A stretch of DNA of 41,855 nt from an uncultured Schlesneria sp. (GTDB lineage: Bacteria; Planctomycetota; Planctomycetia; Planctomycetales; Planctomycetaceae), in contig CAIQIR010000103.1 in assembly GCA_903871875.1 (NCBI GenBank), forward strand, positions 1-41,855, in the 5' to 3' direction. The notes under the pieces were generated by a model that saw only the letters and a list, made by a program, of their open reading frames with translations, did no database searches and had not been told where the DNA came from. This document shows, one piece after another, positions 9,652 to 19,231 of this stretch (positions within the stretch are counted from its first letter, which is position 1; each line of letters begins with the position of its first letter). The translations under genes and the position numbers were made by a program.

Positions 9652-9859
9652 AATGGTCTTCCCACCTGGCTCGACACGAGTGCCGCAGGCGTTTGATTGT
9701 TGACGCATTCCGCAGGGTTCATAATCAATACCCCGACAGATTACCGTTCGCTGATGTCAATTTCTCTCAAAATGAGCCATTTCGGCCGTGGAATTCAGTT
9801 GGTGGGCCACTTTTCCGCCACGGCTTGCGAGAATATACCACCAACTTGGTCGTCTTTTT

Positions 9860-9888
9860 AATATCGGCATCTCAAAAACGAATGTCAA
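9860..9888 (-). promoter_or_regulatory. Sigma70-type promoter for the DUF1549/DUF1501 operon
   Basis: On the minus strand a perfect TTGACA (9883-9888) and GATATT (9860-9865, four of six) are separated by exactly 17 bases. It lies in the 342-base gap between this operon and the divergent kinase gene. Transcription would leave a leader of about 200 bases. I see no equally good promoter for the kinase in the gap and no other gene. Confidence 0.5.
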
Positions 9889-9993
9889 GCGGATCTTCCA
9901 TTTCTCGCGTGACGGTCCTGGCATTTCCGGCACTATAAAAGTATGCCTTCCTGAAATGAGCCGCTGGGCGCGGTTGCAGGGAGGGGATGAGAT

Positions 9994-12900
9994 TTGCCGG
10001 TGAGTATTCCCATGAGCAGCCGACGTCCTGACGATTGCAACACGCTGGCCCATCACGATGCGAAGGAGTCCGAACCGGCGCCGCCCGGTTCGGTCTTGAT
10101 CCGGTTGATGGAGGAATGCCTCGTACAGCTTGAAGCGGGCGAAGCCATTGATCGCGAACGGTTGATTGCCGCAAATCCGGAATTGGCCTCGCAGATTGAC
10201 GCTTGTCTGGCCAGCCTGCAATTCATCCATCGTGCCGCCCAGCCGACCGATACCGCACCGACTCGACTGGGCGACTTCCGCATCATTCGCGAGATCGGCC
10301 GCGGCGGCATGGGTGTGGTTTACGAGGCCGAACAGATCTCACTGAAACGGCGGGTGGCGCTCAAAGTGTTGCGGTTCGGCACCGTTGCCGATCGAGAAGC
10401 GATGCAGCGGTTTCAACGAGAAGCGGAGACCATCGCCTCGCTGCATCACACAAACATCGTGCCGGTCTTTGCCATCGGTGTGGAGGAAGCGGTTCATTAT
10501 TACGCCATGCAATTGATCGAAGGTCGCAGCCTGCGAGACATTGTCCAGGACCAAGACCACACATCGCTACCGGCCAAGACGATCGCACAATGGGGACTGC
10601 AGGCGGCGGAAGCGCTCGCTCACGCACATCAACGGAATGTCGTTCATCGCGACATCAAACCGTCCAATCTGATTCTCGGTACTGACGGTGCAATCTGGCT
10701 GACTGACTTTGGGCTGGCGAAACGACTGGACGACGTGACGCTCAGCCTGTCTGGAGTGTTGTTGGGCACGCCGCGTTATATGAGTCCCGAGCAAGCGTCT
10801 GCAATGCGAACGCCCGTTGATCATCGCACGGATATCTATAGTTTAGGTGCGACACTATACGAACTGGCGACGGGGCAACCGTTGTTTCCTTCGGAATCGC
10901 CGCACGTCATTATCTCACAAATCCTATCGGTCGAACCGAAGTCGCCACGCCAGATTGCGCCGTGTCTTCCGCGGGATCTCGAAACGATCATCTTAAAATG
11001 CCTCTGCAAAAACCCCGCTCAGCGCTATCAATCGGCTCGGGCGCTGGCGGACGACTTGCGAGCTTTTGACGAAGGCCGGTCGATCAATGCTCGTCAGCCG
11101 ACTGTGGTCGAACGAGCAGGGCGCTGGATGAAAAAACATCGGGGTGTCTTGGTCAGTATATTCGCGGCCGTCGCAGCGACAATCGTGCTTTCGTTGGGCA
11201 GCTCGCTGTGGTGGCAGCAGATTGTCGCCTCACGGAATGCGACACTGCTGCTGAAAACAACGGCGGGACCGCTTACGGCCGAAGTCCTCACGCGCTCGGG
11301 CTCGCTGGCCGTGCCGCCCTTCACTATTCCGAGCCAGCAACCGGTTTCGGTACCGGCCGGTGAATACCGACTTCGCGTCTCGGGACGAGGACACTTCAGC
11401 AAGACCAGCCTGCTGACACTGCATCGCGGACAGCCCGAAGTTCGGGACGTTGATCTTGAACAAGAAACGCTGTACCCGCCCATACCTGTCCCATCGGCGA
11501 TCGGCTACGAGTTCATCGATTTTGGAGACGGCCCGGATTTGATCGTCTTGCCTTCCTCTCTGGGCCACGAAGCAAATGACAATCGATTGCGTCGAATTTC
11601 CGGTACGACAGGGCGCGAAATCTGGTCGCTCGATGTTTCACCCACTTCAGTCGCAGTGAAATCGATCTTGCCATCGGTAAGCCCACAGTCAGGATGGTTT
11701 GGAATGATGGCGTCGACCTGGAAGGTCGGTGGCGCTCCCGTACCCCGCGCCTTGCGGCCGTTACTCGATTTGGATTCTGACGGAGTGCCCGATCTGGTGT
11801 GGTTGCACGATCAGGCCGTCAGCGTTTTTGCCGTCTCAGGAAAGTCGGGTCAGCCGCTATGGTTTTATCGGGGGTCACAGGACCCTCTGCAACAGTCCCG
11901 TTTTACTGCTGCAGCGCTAGAGGACGTCGCACAAGCAGATGGACGAATGTTACCCACTCTGATTTTGACGGAGGTCACGTATGGCGTATCGGCAGACGCG
12001 CTACCCGCAGCTCGCTTGTTGGCGATCAACGCCATTGATGCGTCTTCTCTCTGGAGTGTCAATCTGCCGACAATTCCGTCCAAGCTGGCCGTTGCTCCTG
12101 GCCAGATGTCCTCGAGCCAGGAAGTTCCAAGCGGGCGCTCAATCGATGTTGCGGTCATTTACTCGCCACAGGAATTGCGATTGATTGGTCTCGCGAGCGG
12201 ACAAGCTATCGGTCTGCCGTTGCGTTTTAATGAAGCGTACGATTCCAAGTTCGTTGATCAATCGACGTTGCGGATTGTCGATGTTGACAACGATGGACAG
12301 TCTGAATCGTTACTCGTTCGGCATATTCCTAATCGAGGACCACAGTCGATTCAACTGGTCGCGTTGTCGGCGACGGGACTCAATGCGGAGCCGACACGTC
12401 CGAATTGGCTTGTCTCGTTAGCTGATGGTCAGACTGAAAAAGGAGCTGCTGATTACAATCGACAATACGCGATTCACTGTCAGGATCTGAACGGCGACGG
12501 CGTGTTGGAGATCGTGGTGATGCCCGATCGCGGTGAGTTCGATTGCCGCGTACTTGAGGGCACGACGGGTCGCGAACTTTGGCGTCACCGCCGTTCCAGT
12601 GACTCGCCGACCCGACGTCACAGTACACCACTGGTTGGCGACGACTTGAACGGTGACGGGTGGCGCGAAGTTTTTGTCGTCTCACTAGAGTCCAATTTTC
12701 CGCAGTCTCATCGAGACCACGTGTCAACACTGTTGGCGGACTGCTTTTCCGGCGTTGATGGCCGTTCGATTTGGAGTTCGAAAAATGCAATGCCGGGCAG
12801 GATGAATCTCTTTGCGCAGACATTTGGGATCCCGCCGGAATGGTCGTCGCGCGGGCCGAACACCGATGCGGTTCTGTTCGTCACGGTTCTTGTCGAACCC

Positions 12901-14724
12901 GAATTTCCTCGCGCGGAGGGTTATGTCGTTGCTTTGGCAGCGCGAACAGGGCAAGTTTTGGAAATGGGCTCGGCGTTGGCTCGTCCGCAGTTGTTCGATC
13001 TGGATCACGATGGTCTCGACGAACTGGCGGTTGCCACGTTAAGCGAGGGAGGGGTGGTCCCCCATCTGATCACCGACCGTCCCGCGCAGCTGCAGGTCTT
13101 TAAGGGGCAGAATCCTGTGAGCTGGCAGCGATTTGGTGACTGGCGACCGCTGATGGATCTTGATGGAGACGGCTTTTGCGAGTTGTGGTCGCCAACGGAT
13201 CGTTCGCCAACTCGATTGCCAATCATTTCGGGGCGCGACGGTTCGCACATTGCCGAATGGACTGATCGTGGAGAGCAGACTCAGGATTTGATTCCACTCA
13301 CGAATCCGGCGATCGATGTTGATGGGGATGGACTGCCTGAGGTGCTGATGGTCAGTGACGGATGGTTAGACCAATCGTTCGAATTCAACACTCCGCCGAA
13401 TTCCCATCGGCCGGGCCTGAGGTTGGTGTCCTCCAAAAACCAACGGACACTCTGGGAGGCTCCCGCGGTGCCACTGCCGCGTTGGCCGGGAATGAAACGA
13501 GTGCAATTGCGGGTGAGTCAGCCGCAATACCGAAACCTGAGAGGCAGTGTCGACGGAGAAATCGTTGCGGCTTATTGCTGGGGGGCTCCTCCCGAGCAAG
13601 CTCCTCCGACGGCAGGTCGTTTCCAATACGGATTGATGGTACTTAATTCTCATACCGGCCAGTTGAAGTGGCAGGTGGTTTTGATGGAAGAAGAACATCA
13701 AGAGATGGTCAATTGGATCTTCCACAAGGAATGGTTGCAGGCACTGCAATTTGGCGATCTGGACGAGGATGGTGTTCAGGATATTCTGGTTCCACTGGCA
13801 GCCACTCCGTGGCATTTTCGTGATCAACGCGGGATGGTGGTGCAAGCGCGTAGCGGTCGTGACGGTCACTTGCTTTGGCCCGAGTTTCGATCCACGTCCC
13901 ATCGTCACACGCCTCACTTTGAAAATCTATTGCAGGTGGGATTGGGTAATGTCGATGGCCATCCGGGAGACGAAGTCGTCCGATTGGATTTCATTGCGCC
14001 CCCGAACGACGAGTCGATGAATCTGACCGGCGAATTGATCCTTGATGTGCTCGACGGACGTAGCGGCAAATCGCTGTTCTCCCGGCGTTGGCCGGCAGGT
14101 TGGACCGCTTTTCACCAACCAAGATTGATGGTGCTTCGCCAGCCAAATCGAGCGACGATCGTGGTCACGAAGGCCAACTTCGATCCGAAGATCATTGAAC
14201 CGCTGGCCGAAGAAGATTGGACGTTCCTCCCGCCGCGCATGGGTGCGGAAGAATTGGCAGTGGCCGTTCCCGAATTGGAAATTGACACGCGAAGAACGGT
14301 ATCTCGACGTGACTCTTCTTGGAAAGTCGACCTCAATTCCGATGGGATCGATGAATTGATTTCGTGGCACGCCCCGTCAGCGTCCGGCGTCAAGGCATCG
14401 TTGACGGCTTCTCGCGGCTTAAGCGATAGTTTGTGGAAGCTGTCCCTGCCGCGATTGGAAAACGTCTCCTGGCAACCCTGGCTAAAGCTGTTGGAATCGG
14501 GACAAGGATTGCTGCTCGGCACCGGTCCGTCCAAGTTCGTGATCAGCGTCGACGGGCAGTTGCGATGTCGTTTCTCGACGACAAATGCCGTTGGTGCCAA
14601 CGTCATGTGGGGAGCTCGGAATTCATTGTCGCACTGGGGATCGAAAACGCCACTGCGCATCATCGTCAAAGAAGATGGTCTCACAAGAAGCGAGATCGTT
14701 TCGCCAATCGAAACGGAACCCTGA
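9994..14724 (+). CDS. Giant Ser/Thr protein kinase with extracellular FG-GAP/VCBS-type propeller
   Basis: A 1576-residue, single-pass membrane Hanks-type kinase. Residues 94-360 hold the kinase domain: glycine loop G102-R-G-G-M-G, catalytic Lys in VALK124, HRD with D220 and N225, and DFG at 238-240, so it should be active. A TM helix spans about 385-405. Outside it is a long propeller-like region with nine Asp-rich loops of the form D-x-D-x-D-G (for example DLDSDGVPDL, DLNGDGVLEI, DLDGDGFCEL, DLNSDGIDEL), typical of Ca2+-binding FG-GAP/VCBS repeats. The start is TTG at 9994, seven bases after GGGAGGGG (9979-9986); GTG 10000 and ATG 10012 are alternatives with worse spacing. The ECF sigma gene 27 bases downstream suggests a sensor kinase that feeds a dedicated sigma factor. 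The ligand is unknown. Confidence 0.93.
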   Translation: MPVSIPMSSRRPDDCNTLAHHDAKESEPAPPGSVLIRLMEECLVQLEAGEAIDRERLIAANPELASQIDACLASLQFIHRAAQPTDTAPTRLGDFRIIREIGRGGMGVVYEAEQISLKRRVALKVLRFGTVADREAMQRFQREAETIASLHHTNIVPVFAIGVEEAVHYYAMQLIEGRSLRDIVQDQDHTSLPAKTIAQWGLQAAEALAHAHQRNVVHRDIKPSNLILGTDGAIWLTDFGLAKRLDDVTLSLSGVLLGTPRYMSPEQASAMRTPVDHRTDIYSLGATLYELATGQPLFPSESPHVIISQILSVEPKSPRQIAPCLPRDLETIILKCLCKNPAQRYQSARALADDLRAFDEGRSINARQPTVVERAGRWMKKHRGVLVSIFAAVAATIVLSLGSSLWWQQIVASRNATLLLKTTAGPLTAEVLTRSGSLAVPPFTIPSQQPVSVPAGEYRLRVSGRGHFSKTSLLTLHRGQPEVRDVDLEQETLYPPIPVPSAIGYEFIDFGDGPDLIVLPSSLGHEANDNRLRRISGTTGREIWSLDVSPTSVAVKSILPSVSPQSGWFGMMASTWKVGGAPVPRALRPLLDLDSDGVPDLVWLHDQAVSVFAVSGKSGQPLWFYRGSQDPLQQSRFTAAALEDVAQADGRMLPTLILTEVTYGVSADALPAARLLAINAIDASSLWSVNLPTIPSKLAVAPGQMSSSQEVPSGRSIDVAVIYSPQELRLIGLASGQAIGLPLRFNEAYDSKFVDQSTLRIVDVDNDGQSESLLVRHIPNRGPQSIQLVALSATGLNAEPTRPNWLVSLADGQTEKGAADYNRQYAIHCQDLNGDGVLEIVVMPDRGEFDCRVLEGTTGRELWRHRRSSDSPTRRHSTPLVGDDLNGDGWREVFVVSLESNFPQSHRDHVSTLLADCFSGVDGRSIWSSKNAMPGRMNLFAQTFGIPPEWSSRGPNTDAVLFVTVLVEPEFPRAEGYVVALAARTGQVLEMGSALARPQLFDLDHDGLDELAVATLSEGGVVPHLITDRPAQLQVFKGQNPVSWQRFGDWRPLMDLDGDGFCELWSPTDRSPTRLPIISGRDGSHIAEWTDRGEQTQDLIPLTNPAIDVDGDGLPEVLMVSDGWLDQSFEFNTPPNSHRPGLRLVSSKNQRTLWEAPAVPLPRWPGMKRVQLRVSQPQYRNLRGSVDGEIVAAYCWGAPPEQAPPTAGRFQYGLMVLNSHTGQLKWQVVLMEEEHQEMVNWIFHKEWLQALQFGDLDEDGVQDILVPLAATPWHFRDQRGMVVQARSGRDGHLLWPEFRSTSHRHTPHFENLLQVGLGNVDGHPGDEVVRLDFIAPPNDESMNLTGELILDVLDGRSGKSLFSRRWPAGWTAFHQPRLMVLRQPNRATIVVTKANFDPKIIEPLAEEDWTFLPPRMGAEELAVAVPELEIDTRRTVSRRDSSWKVDLNSDGIDELISWHAPSASGVKASLTASRGLSDSLWKLSLPRLENVSWQPWLKLLESGQGLLLGTGPSKFVISVDGQLRCRFSTTNAVGANVMWGARNSLSHWGSKTPLRIIVKEDGLTRSEIVSPIETEP

Positions 14725-14751
14725 TCCCACGACTGTCATGAGTAAGCTCCG

Positions 14752-15312
14752 ATGTCTTTGGACGTGAATCGATTCCGACCCTGGTTAATGCTGCTCGCGC
14801 GGACGCGTATGGATGGCGTGCTTCGTAGCAAAATTGATCCGTCGGACATCGTGCAGCAGACATTGCTGTTGGCAACCCGTGATGCGCCTCAGTTTCGCGG
14901 CCAGACCGATGCGGAACTCGCCGGTTGGCTGCGGAGTATTCTGGGGCATGTATTGTCTCACGAGGTTCGGTCTTGTTCGGCGTTGAAACGTGATGTTGGT
15001 CTTCAAGTGTCTGTCCAATCGCTGTTAGAGGCCTCGGCGCAGCGGTTGGACGATTTCCTGGCGACGACGCAAACCTCGCCCAGCCAAGCCGTGATTTTTG
15101 ACGAAGAACGTTTACGACTGGCGGGGGCATTGGAACGCTTAGCGCCGGACTATTGCGAGGTGCTTGTCCTAAGGCATATCGAAGGGCTGTCCTTCCCGAT
15201 GATTGCTGAACGGATGAACCGCAATGCGGGCGCCGTGCGAATGTTATGGGTTCGCGCGTTGGCGCAACTTAAGGACGCAATGGGGGATCAGGGTTCATTT
15301 CCCGCGTCATAA
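14752..15312 (+). CDS. ECF-type RNA polymerase sigma factor
   Basis: A 186-residue sigma factor of the planctomycete ECF type. Region 2 is recognisable at about residues 29-60 (DPSDIVQQTLLLA, then GWLRSIL). Region 4 is at about 124-175 (LERLAPDYCEVLVLRHIEGLSFPMIAERM, then AVRMLWVRALAQLK), a helix-turn-helix that would bind the -35 element. No anti-sigma gene is next to it. Instead it follows a membrane Ser/Thr kinase by 27 bases, an arrangement established for several planctomycete ECF groups, so control by phosphorylation is likely but inferred. Its regulon may include the PVC-type protein gene that starts about 115 bases downstream. No strong ribosome site is seen before the ATG. Confidence 0.93.
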   Translation: MSLDVNRFRPWLMLLARTRMDGVLRSKIDPSDIVQQTLLLATRDAPQFRGQTDAELAGWLRSILGHVLSHEVRSCSALKRDVGLQVSVQSLLEASAQRLDDFLATTQTSPSQAVIFDEERLRLAGALERLAPDYCEVLVLRHIEGLSFPMIAERMNRNAGAVRMLWVRALAQLKDAMGDQGSFPAS

Positions 15313-15429
15313 AGAGGCTTTCGGAAAGATCAGGGGAGGGCCCACATATTCGCGTTGCCTGACGGTGGGAAAACGATGCGGTGATTCATTACACTCAATG
15401 CTCCTCGTTCTTTGCTGGAGAATTGTGCT

Positions 15430-18400
15430 GTGTTGAGAATCGTTGGTCGTCGCTGTTGTCTTGCCGCCGTTCTGTTTGTTTCGTCGTGGTCGAATCTGGT
15501 CATCGCCGGCCCGCCGGTCGCTCCGACCGAAGCGTTGTCGCCCAGTGAAGAACGAGCCAAATTCAAGCTTCCACCGGGGTTTGAAATTCAATTGGTCGCA
15601 GCCGAACCGGATATTCAAAAGCCGATGAATCTGGCGTTTGATGCTCGCGGGCGGCTGTGGGTGACACACTCGATTGAATACCCGTTTGCGGCGACTGATC
15701 CAGAGAAGTCACAAGATGGTCTGACGATCCTGGACGGGATTGGCCCTGATGGTCGCGCCACCAAGGTGACGAAGTTCGCCGACAAGCTCAATATTCCGAT
15801 TGGCGTTCTGCCGATGCCCAACGGACGCGAAGCGATTGTCTGGTCGATCCCCAATATTTGGAAGCTGACCGACACCGACGGTGACGGGACGGCTGACAAA
15901 CGAGAAGTGCTGTATGGTCCCTTTGATTTTGTGGACACGCACGGTGATCAGAATTCCTTTCGACTGGGGCTGGATGGTTGGGTCTATGCATGCCACGGCT
16001 TCCGCAACACATCGAAAATCAAGCTCAAGGGAGAGGGGCCGGTTGTCCTCGAAATGAATTCGGGTAACACCTACCGTTTTCGACCGGACGGTTCTGCGAT
16101 CGAGCAGATCTCGTGGGGGCAAGTGAACCCGTTCGGGATGTGCATCGATTCTCGCGGCGACATCTTCAATGCCGATTGCCATTCCAAGCCAATCTCGTTG
16201 ATCTTGCGCGGCGGCTACTATGACAGTTTTGGTAAGCCTCACGATGGTTTGGGATTCGCCCCCATTGCCACCTCAAACGACCACGGTTCGACGGGGATTG
16301 CCGGGATCGTGGCTTATTCGTCGAGTCATTTTCCGCCCGAGTACACCGGGTCGATGTTTGTTGGCAACGTGGTAACGAATATCGTGCATCGTGACCAACC
16401 GCAGTGGCGAGGATCGTCTCCCTGGATCGAAAAGCCGCAAGACTTTCTCGTCTCGGACGATTGGTGGTTTCATCCGGTTGATCTGCAACTGGGGCCGGAA
16501 GGGGCTCTCTACATCAGTGACTTCTACAATTCGATCATCGGACATTACGAAGTGGACCTGCTGCATCCGCGACGTGATCGCAGCCGCGGACGAATCTGGC
16601 GAATTGTTTACACGGGCGAAAAGAAGGTGGCCGCACCAGCGGTGCCGAATCTTCATGAATTGACGGCAGATCAGCTGATCGAGCGGCTATCCGACTTAAA
16701 TACGTCGATCCGGCATTTCGCGGCGAACGAACTCGAACAACGCTTCAAAGAGACCGCCCTGGCGAAGACGCGAGCGCGACTCGCGCTGCCCGCACCGTCT
16801 ACTGCCGCCGAAAAAGCCCGTCAAGCGGATGAACGGGTTCAAACGCTGTGGCTGCTCTGGCGAAACGGGCAGTTAGACGATTCGTTGATTGAATGCTTCG
16901 CCAAAGATTCGGCCAGCATTGTGCGGATTCATCTGGTTCGAGCATTGGCCGAAAACCTCAAATGGAGCGACAAAATTGCGACGTTGGTTCGATCGGCGAC
17001 GCGGGACGCGGACCCTTTTGTGCGTCGCGCGGCGGCCGAGGCTTTGGGGCGACATCCCGATGCCGCGAACCTGCAACCACTTGCGCAGCTCTGGCGGGCG
17101 ACCGCGGCTGAGGATGTGCAATTGATTCAGGCGGCCCGGATTGCCTTGCGAAATCAAATTCGCACGACGAATGCCGTGGAGCAGATCGCCAAGGTATCGC
17201 TCAGTCGAGATGAACTCGCGAGCGTCGCTGAGATTGCGCTCGCGGTTCCGAATGAGGCGGCCGCCTGGTTCACGTTTGAGTATCTTCGTCAGAACGACGT
17301 TCCAGAAGCGGTGGTAGAGAAAAGTCTGGTCCATGTTGCGAGAAATGTCAGCCCCCAGCGATTGGATGCAGTGGCGGAATATGTGCAACAAAAATTCCCC
17401 AATGATCAGACTCGTCAGGTATCGCTATTCCAATCGATGTTCAACGGTCTGACGCAACGTGGATCGAGACTATCACTGACGACGGCACTGGGACATTGGG
17501 GCGAAAAACTGGCGATCATGTTATTGGATCCCAACCAATCGCGACCGGCGCGATGGGAGAATGTGTCCTTGACGGGTAGTGCCAGTCCCTGGGGCGTCCG
17601 TCCTCGTGGTTCGGCTGACGGGCTTACCGATGCGTTGTTCTTTGACAGCATCGTTCACGGAGAACAACTGACAGGTATTCTGCGCTCGGCCGCATTCACT
17701 CTTCCCGATAAGTTGACCTTCTGGATCTGTGGTCATAACGGCAATCCGGGGACAGATCCGCCGCCTGTGAATCACGTTCGGCTGAAGCTGGCCGATTCGG
17801 GCGAAGTCATCATTAAAGAACTTCCTCCCCGCAGCGATGTGGCCCGGCAAGTCACCTGGGATTTGTCGCGTTGGGCCGGTAAGCGTGGTGTCTTCGAAGT
17901 CGTTGACGCCGATTCAGGAGGTGCCTATGCATGGCTGGCGGTTGGACGTTTCGAACCGGCAGTGGTCGCGCCACCGGAACCAGATTTTGCCTTTAGCGAT
18001 CTGGCTTTAACCACGGCCGTTCAAGTCGCGGACCAGCTTCAACTGGAGAAACTCGCTGGCACAGTCGTTGATTTGATGACCGATTCTCGCATCGACACGC
18101 CGGTTCGAATGGCAGCCGCTCAATCGGGCTTGAATCTGTCGCGAACAGCTGCAATCACTGGGTTATCCACGATTATTCAGAATTCCTCCGAGCCGGCTGC
18201 GCTGCGTACGCAAGCGGCTCAGTTATTGGGATCAGTCAACTCGCCCACCTCGCGAGAATCGTTGGCAAGTGCCCTTCGCACGGCACCCGCACCGTTGCAG
18301 CAACCGATTGCGCTGGCGCTGGCGGGAAGTCCGGAAGGCGGGGAATTGTTGTTTACGTTGATTTCGACGGGGCGTGCCTCCGCTCGCTTGCTTCAAGACA

Positions 18401-18966
18401 AGCCGATCATCGATCGACTGAGCTCGGTCACGATTCCCGATCGGGAGCAAAAGATTAAAGATCTGACGCAAGGTCTTCCGGCGGCGGATGATCGTTTGAA
18501 GAACATGATCGCAAATTTCTCGACCAGTTTCGCGACATCCGATGCCAGTGCCGAAGTAGGAGGTGCCGTCTTCAAGAAATCTTGCGTGGCGTGCCATCGG
18601 ATCAATGATCAGGGCGGCAAAGTCGGGCCGCAGCTGGATGGCGTGGGCATTCGAGGCCTGGACCGGTTGCTTGAGGACGTTCTCGATCCCAACCGCAACG
18701 TCGATGGGGCGTTTCGCGCAACCGTCATTGAGAAGAAAGATGGTCTGGTCGTGACAGGTCTCAAGCTGCGTGAAGAAGGCTCGACGCTGATTTTGGGAGA
18801 TAACCAAGGCAAAGAAGTTCGTGTCCGCAGTGAGGATATTGAAGAGCAACGTCTCTCGAACCTCTCGCCGATGCCGTCGAACTTTGCGGATCAATTGAAC
18901 GAGACGGAACTTCGCTCGTTGATGGCGTTTCTGATTCAGCAGCGTCAAGCGGCTAAGGCCCCCTGA
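15430..18966 (+). CDS. PVC-type dehydrogenase-like/HEAT/c-type cytochrome protein
   Basis: About 1178 residues, secreted. The signal peptide (LRIVGRRCCLAAVLFVSS to VIAG) precedes a six-bladed propeller of the planctomycete 'membrane-bound dehydrogenase' N-terminal family (about residues 40-390; motifs FKLPPGFEIQLVAAEPDIQKPMNLAFDARGRLWV-like, GPEGALYISDFYNSIIGHYE and RGRIWRIVY). HEAT-like helical repeats follow (about 430-640), then an unassigned region. A C-terminal heme domain has C1052-V-A-C-H1056 and VGPQLDGVG, then DPNRNVDGAFRATVI. It probably oxidises a sugar or alcohol in the periplasm and passes electrons to the heme. The GTG at 15430 lies nine bases after GGAG and is preferred to the TTG at 15412. 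It follows the kinase/ECF pair on the same strand. Confidence 0.9.
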   Translation: MLRIVGRRCCLAAVLFVSSWSNLVIAGPPVAPTEALSPSEERAKFKLPPGFEIQLVAAEPDIQKPMNLAFDARGRLWVTHSIEYPFAATDPEKSQDGLTILDGIGPDGRATKVTKFADKLNIPIGVLPMPNGREAIVWSIPNIWKLTDTDGDGTADKREVLYGPFDFVDTHGDQNSFRLGLDGWVYACHGFRNTSKIKLKGEGPVVLEMNSGNTYRFRPDGSAIEQISWGQVNPFGMCIDSRGDIFNADCHSKPISLILRGGYYDSFGKPHDGLGFAPIATSNDHGSTGIAGIVAYSSSHFPPEYTGSMFVGNVVTNIVHRDQPQWRGSSPWIEKPQDFLVSDDWWFHPVDLQLGPEGALYISDFYNSIIGHYEVDLLHPRRDRSRGRIWRIVYTGEKKVAAPAVPNLHELTADQLIERLSDLNTSIRHFAANELEQRFKETALAKTRARLALPAPSTAAEKARQADERVQTLWLLWRNGQLDDSLIECFAKDSASIVRIHLVRALAENLKWSDKIATLVRSATRDADPFVRRAAAEALGRHPDAANLQPLAQLWRATAAEDVQLIQAARIALRNQIRTTNAVEQIAKVSLSRDELASVAEIALAVPNEAAAWFTFEYLRQNDVPEAVVEKSLVHVARNVSPQRLDAVAEYVQQKFPNDQTRQVSLFQSMFNGLTQRGSRLSLTTALGHWGEKLAIMLLDPNQSRPARWENVSLTGSASPWGVRPRGSADGLTDALFFDSIVHGEQLTGILRSAAFTLPDKLTFWICGHNGNPGTDPPPVNHVRLKLADSGEVIIKELPPRSDVARQVTWDLSRWAGKRGVFEVVDADSGGAYAWLAVGRFEPAVVAPPEPDFAFSDLALTTAVQVADQLQLEKLAGTVVDLMTDSRIDTPVRMAAAQSGLNLSRTAAITGLSTIIQNSSEPAALRTQAAQLLGSVNSPTSRESLASALRTAPAPLQQPIALALAGSPEGGELLFTLISTGRASARLLQDKPIIDRLSSVTIPDREQKIKDLTQGLPAADDRLKNMIANFSTSFATSDASAEVGGAVFKKSCVACHRINDQGGKVGPQLDGVGIRGLDRLLEDVLDPNRNVDGAFRATVIEKKDGLVVTGLKLREEGSTLILGDNQGKEVRVRSEDIEEQRLSNLSPMPSNFADQLNETELRSLMAFLIQQRQAAKAP

Positions 18967-18987
18967 TTTTGATGGCGAGGGAACCGT

Positions 18988-19020
18988 TCGCTGGTCGATT
19001 GACGAGCAATCGGCCAGCGA
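18988..19020 (+). terminator. Strong hairpin after the PVC-type protein gene
   Basis: A 14-bp stem (TCGCTGGTCGATTG paired with CAATCGGCCAGCGA, one G-U pair) closes a 5-base loop, 21 bases after the stop codon. No T-run follows, so termination may need another factor. The rest of the 265-base gap to the next gene shows nothing clear. Confidence 0.5.
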
Positions 19021-19231
19021 CGTTGATTGCGGTACCCTGCCATTCTCTCTCGCTTAATGGCGCGAGGGATTGCAAGAGATTCCCTGGCAGCAACCACCCG
19101 AATGGGGGTTGTGCCGGCAATATCTGTCGTAATGCCGGTTCTGATTGCCAGCCGCCTCGGTTGTTGATCTCCTTCTCTTGTAGAATCTGCGGGTTACGGA
19201 GATCGATAACGTTGACCGGAGCAATCGGAAA

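Noticed and set aside
13366-13917. Antisense open frame of 183 codons within the kinase gene
   Set aside because: It mirrors the GC-rich coding frame of the real gene, has no family motifs and no ribosome site. The same holds for the long antisense frames over the AddA-like, AddB-like, DUF1559 and debranching enzyme genes.
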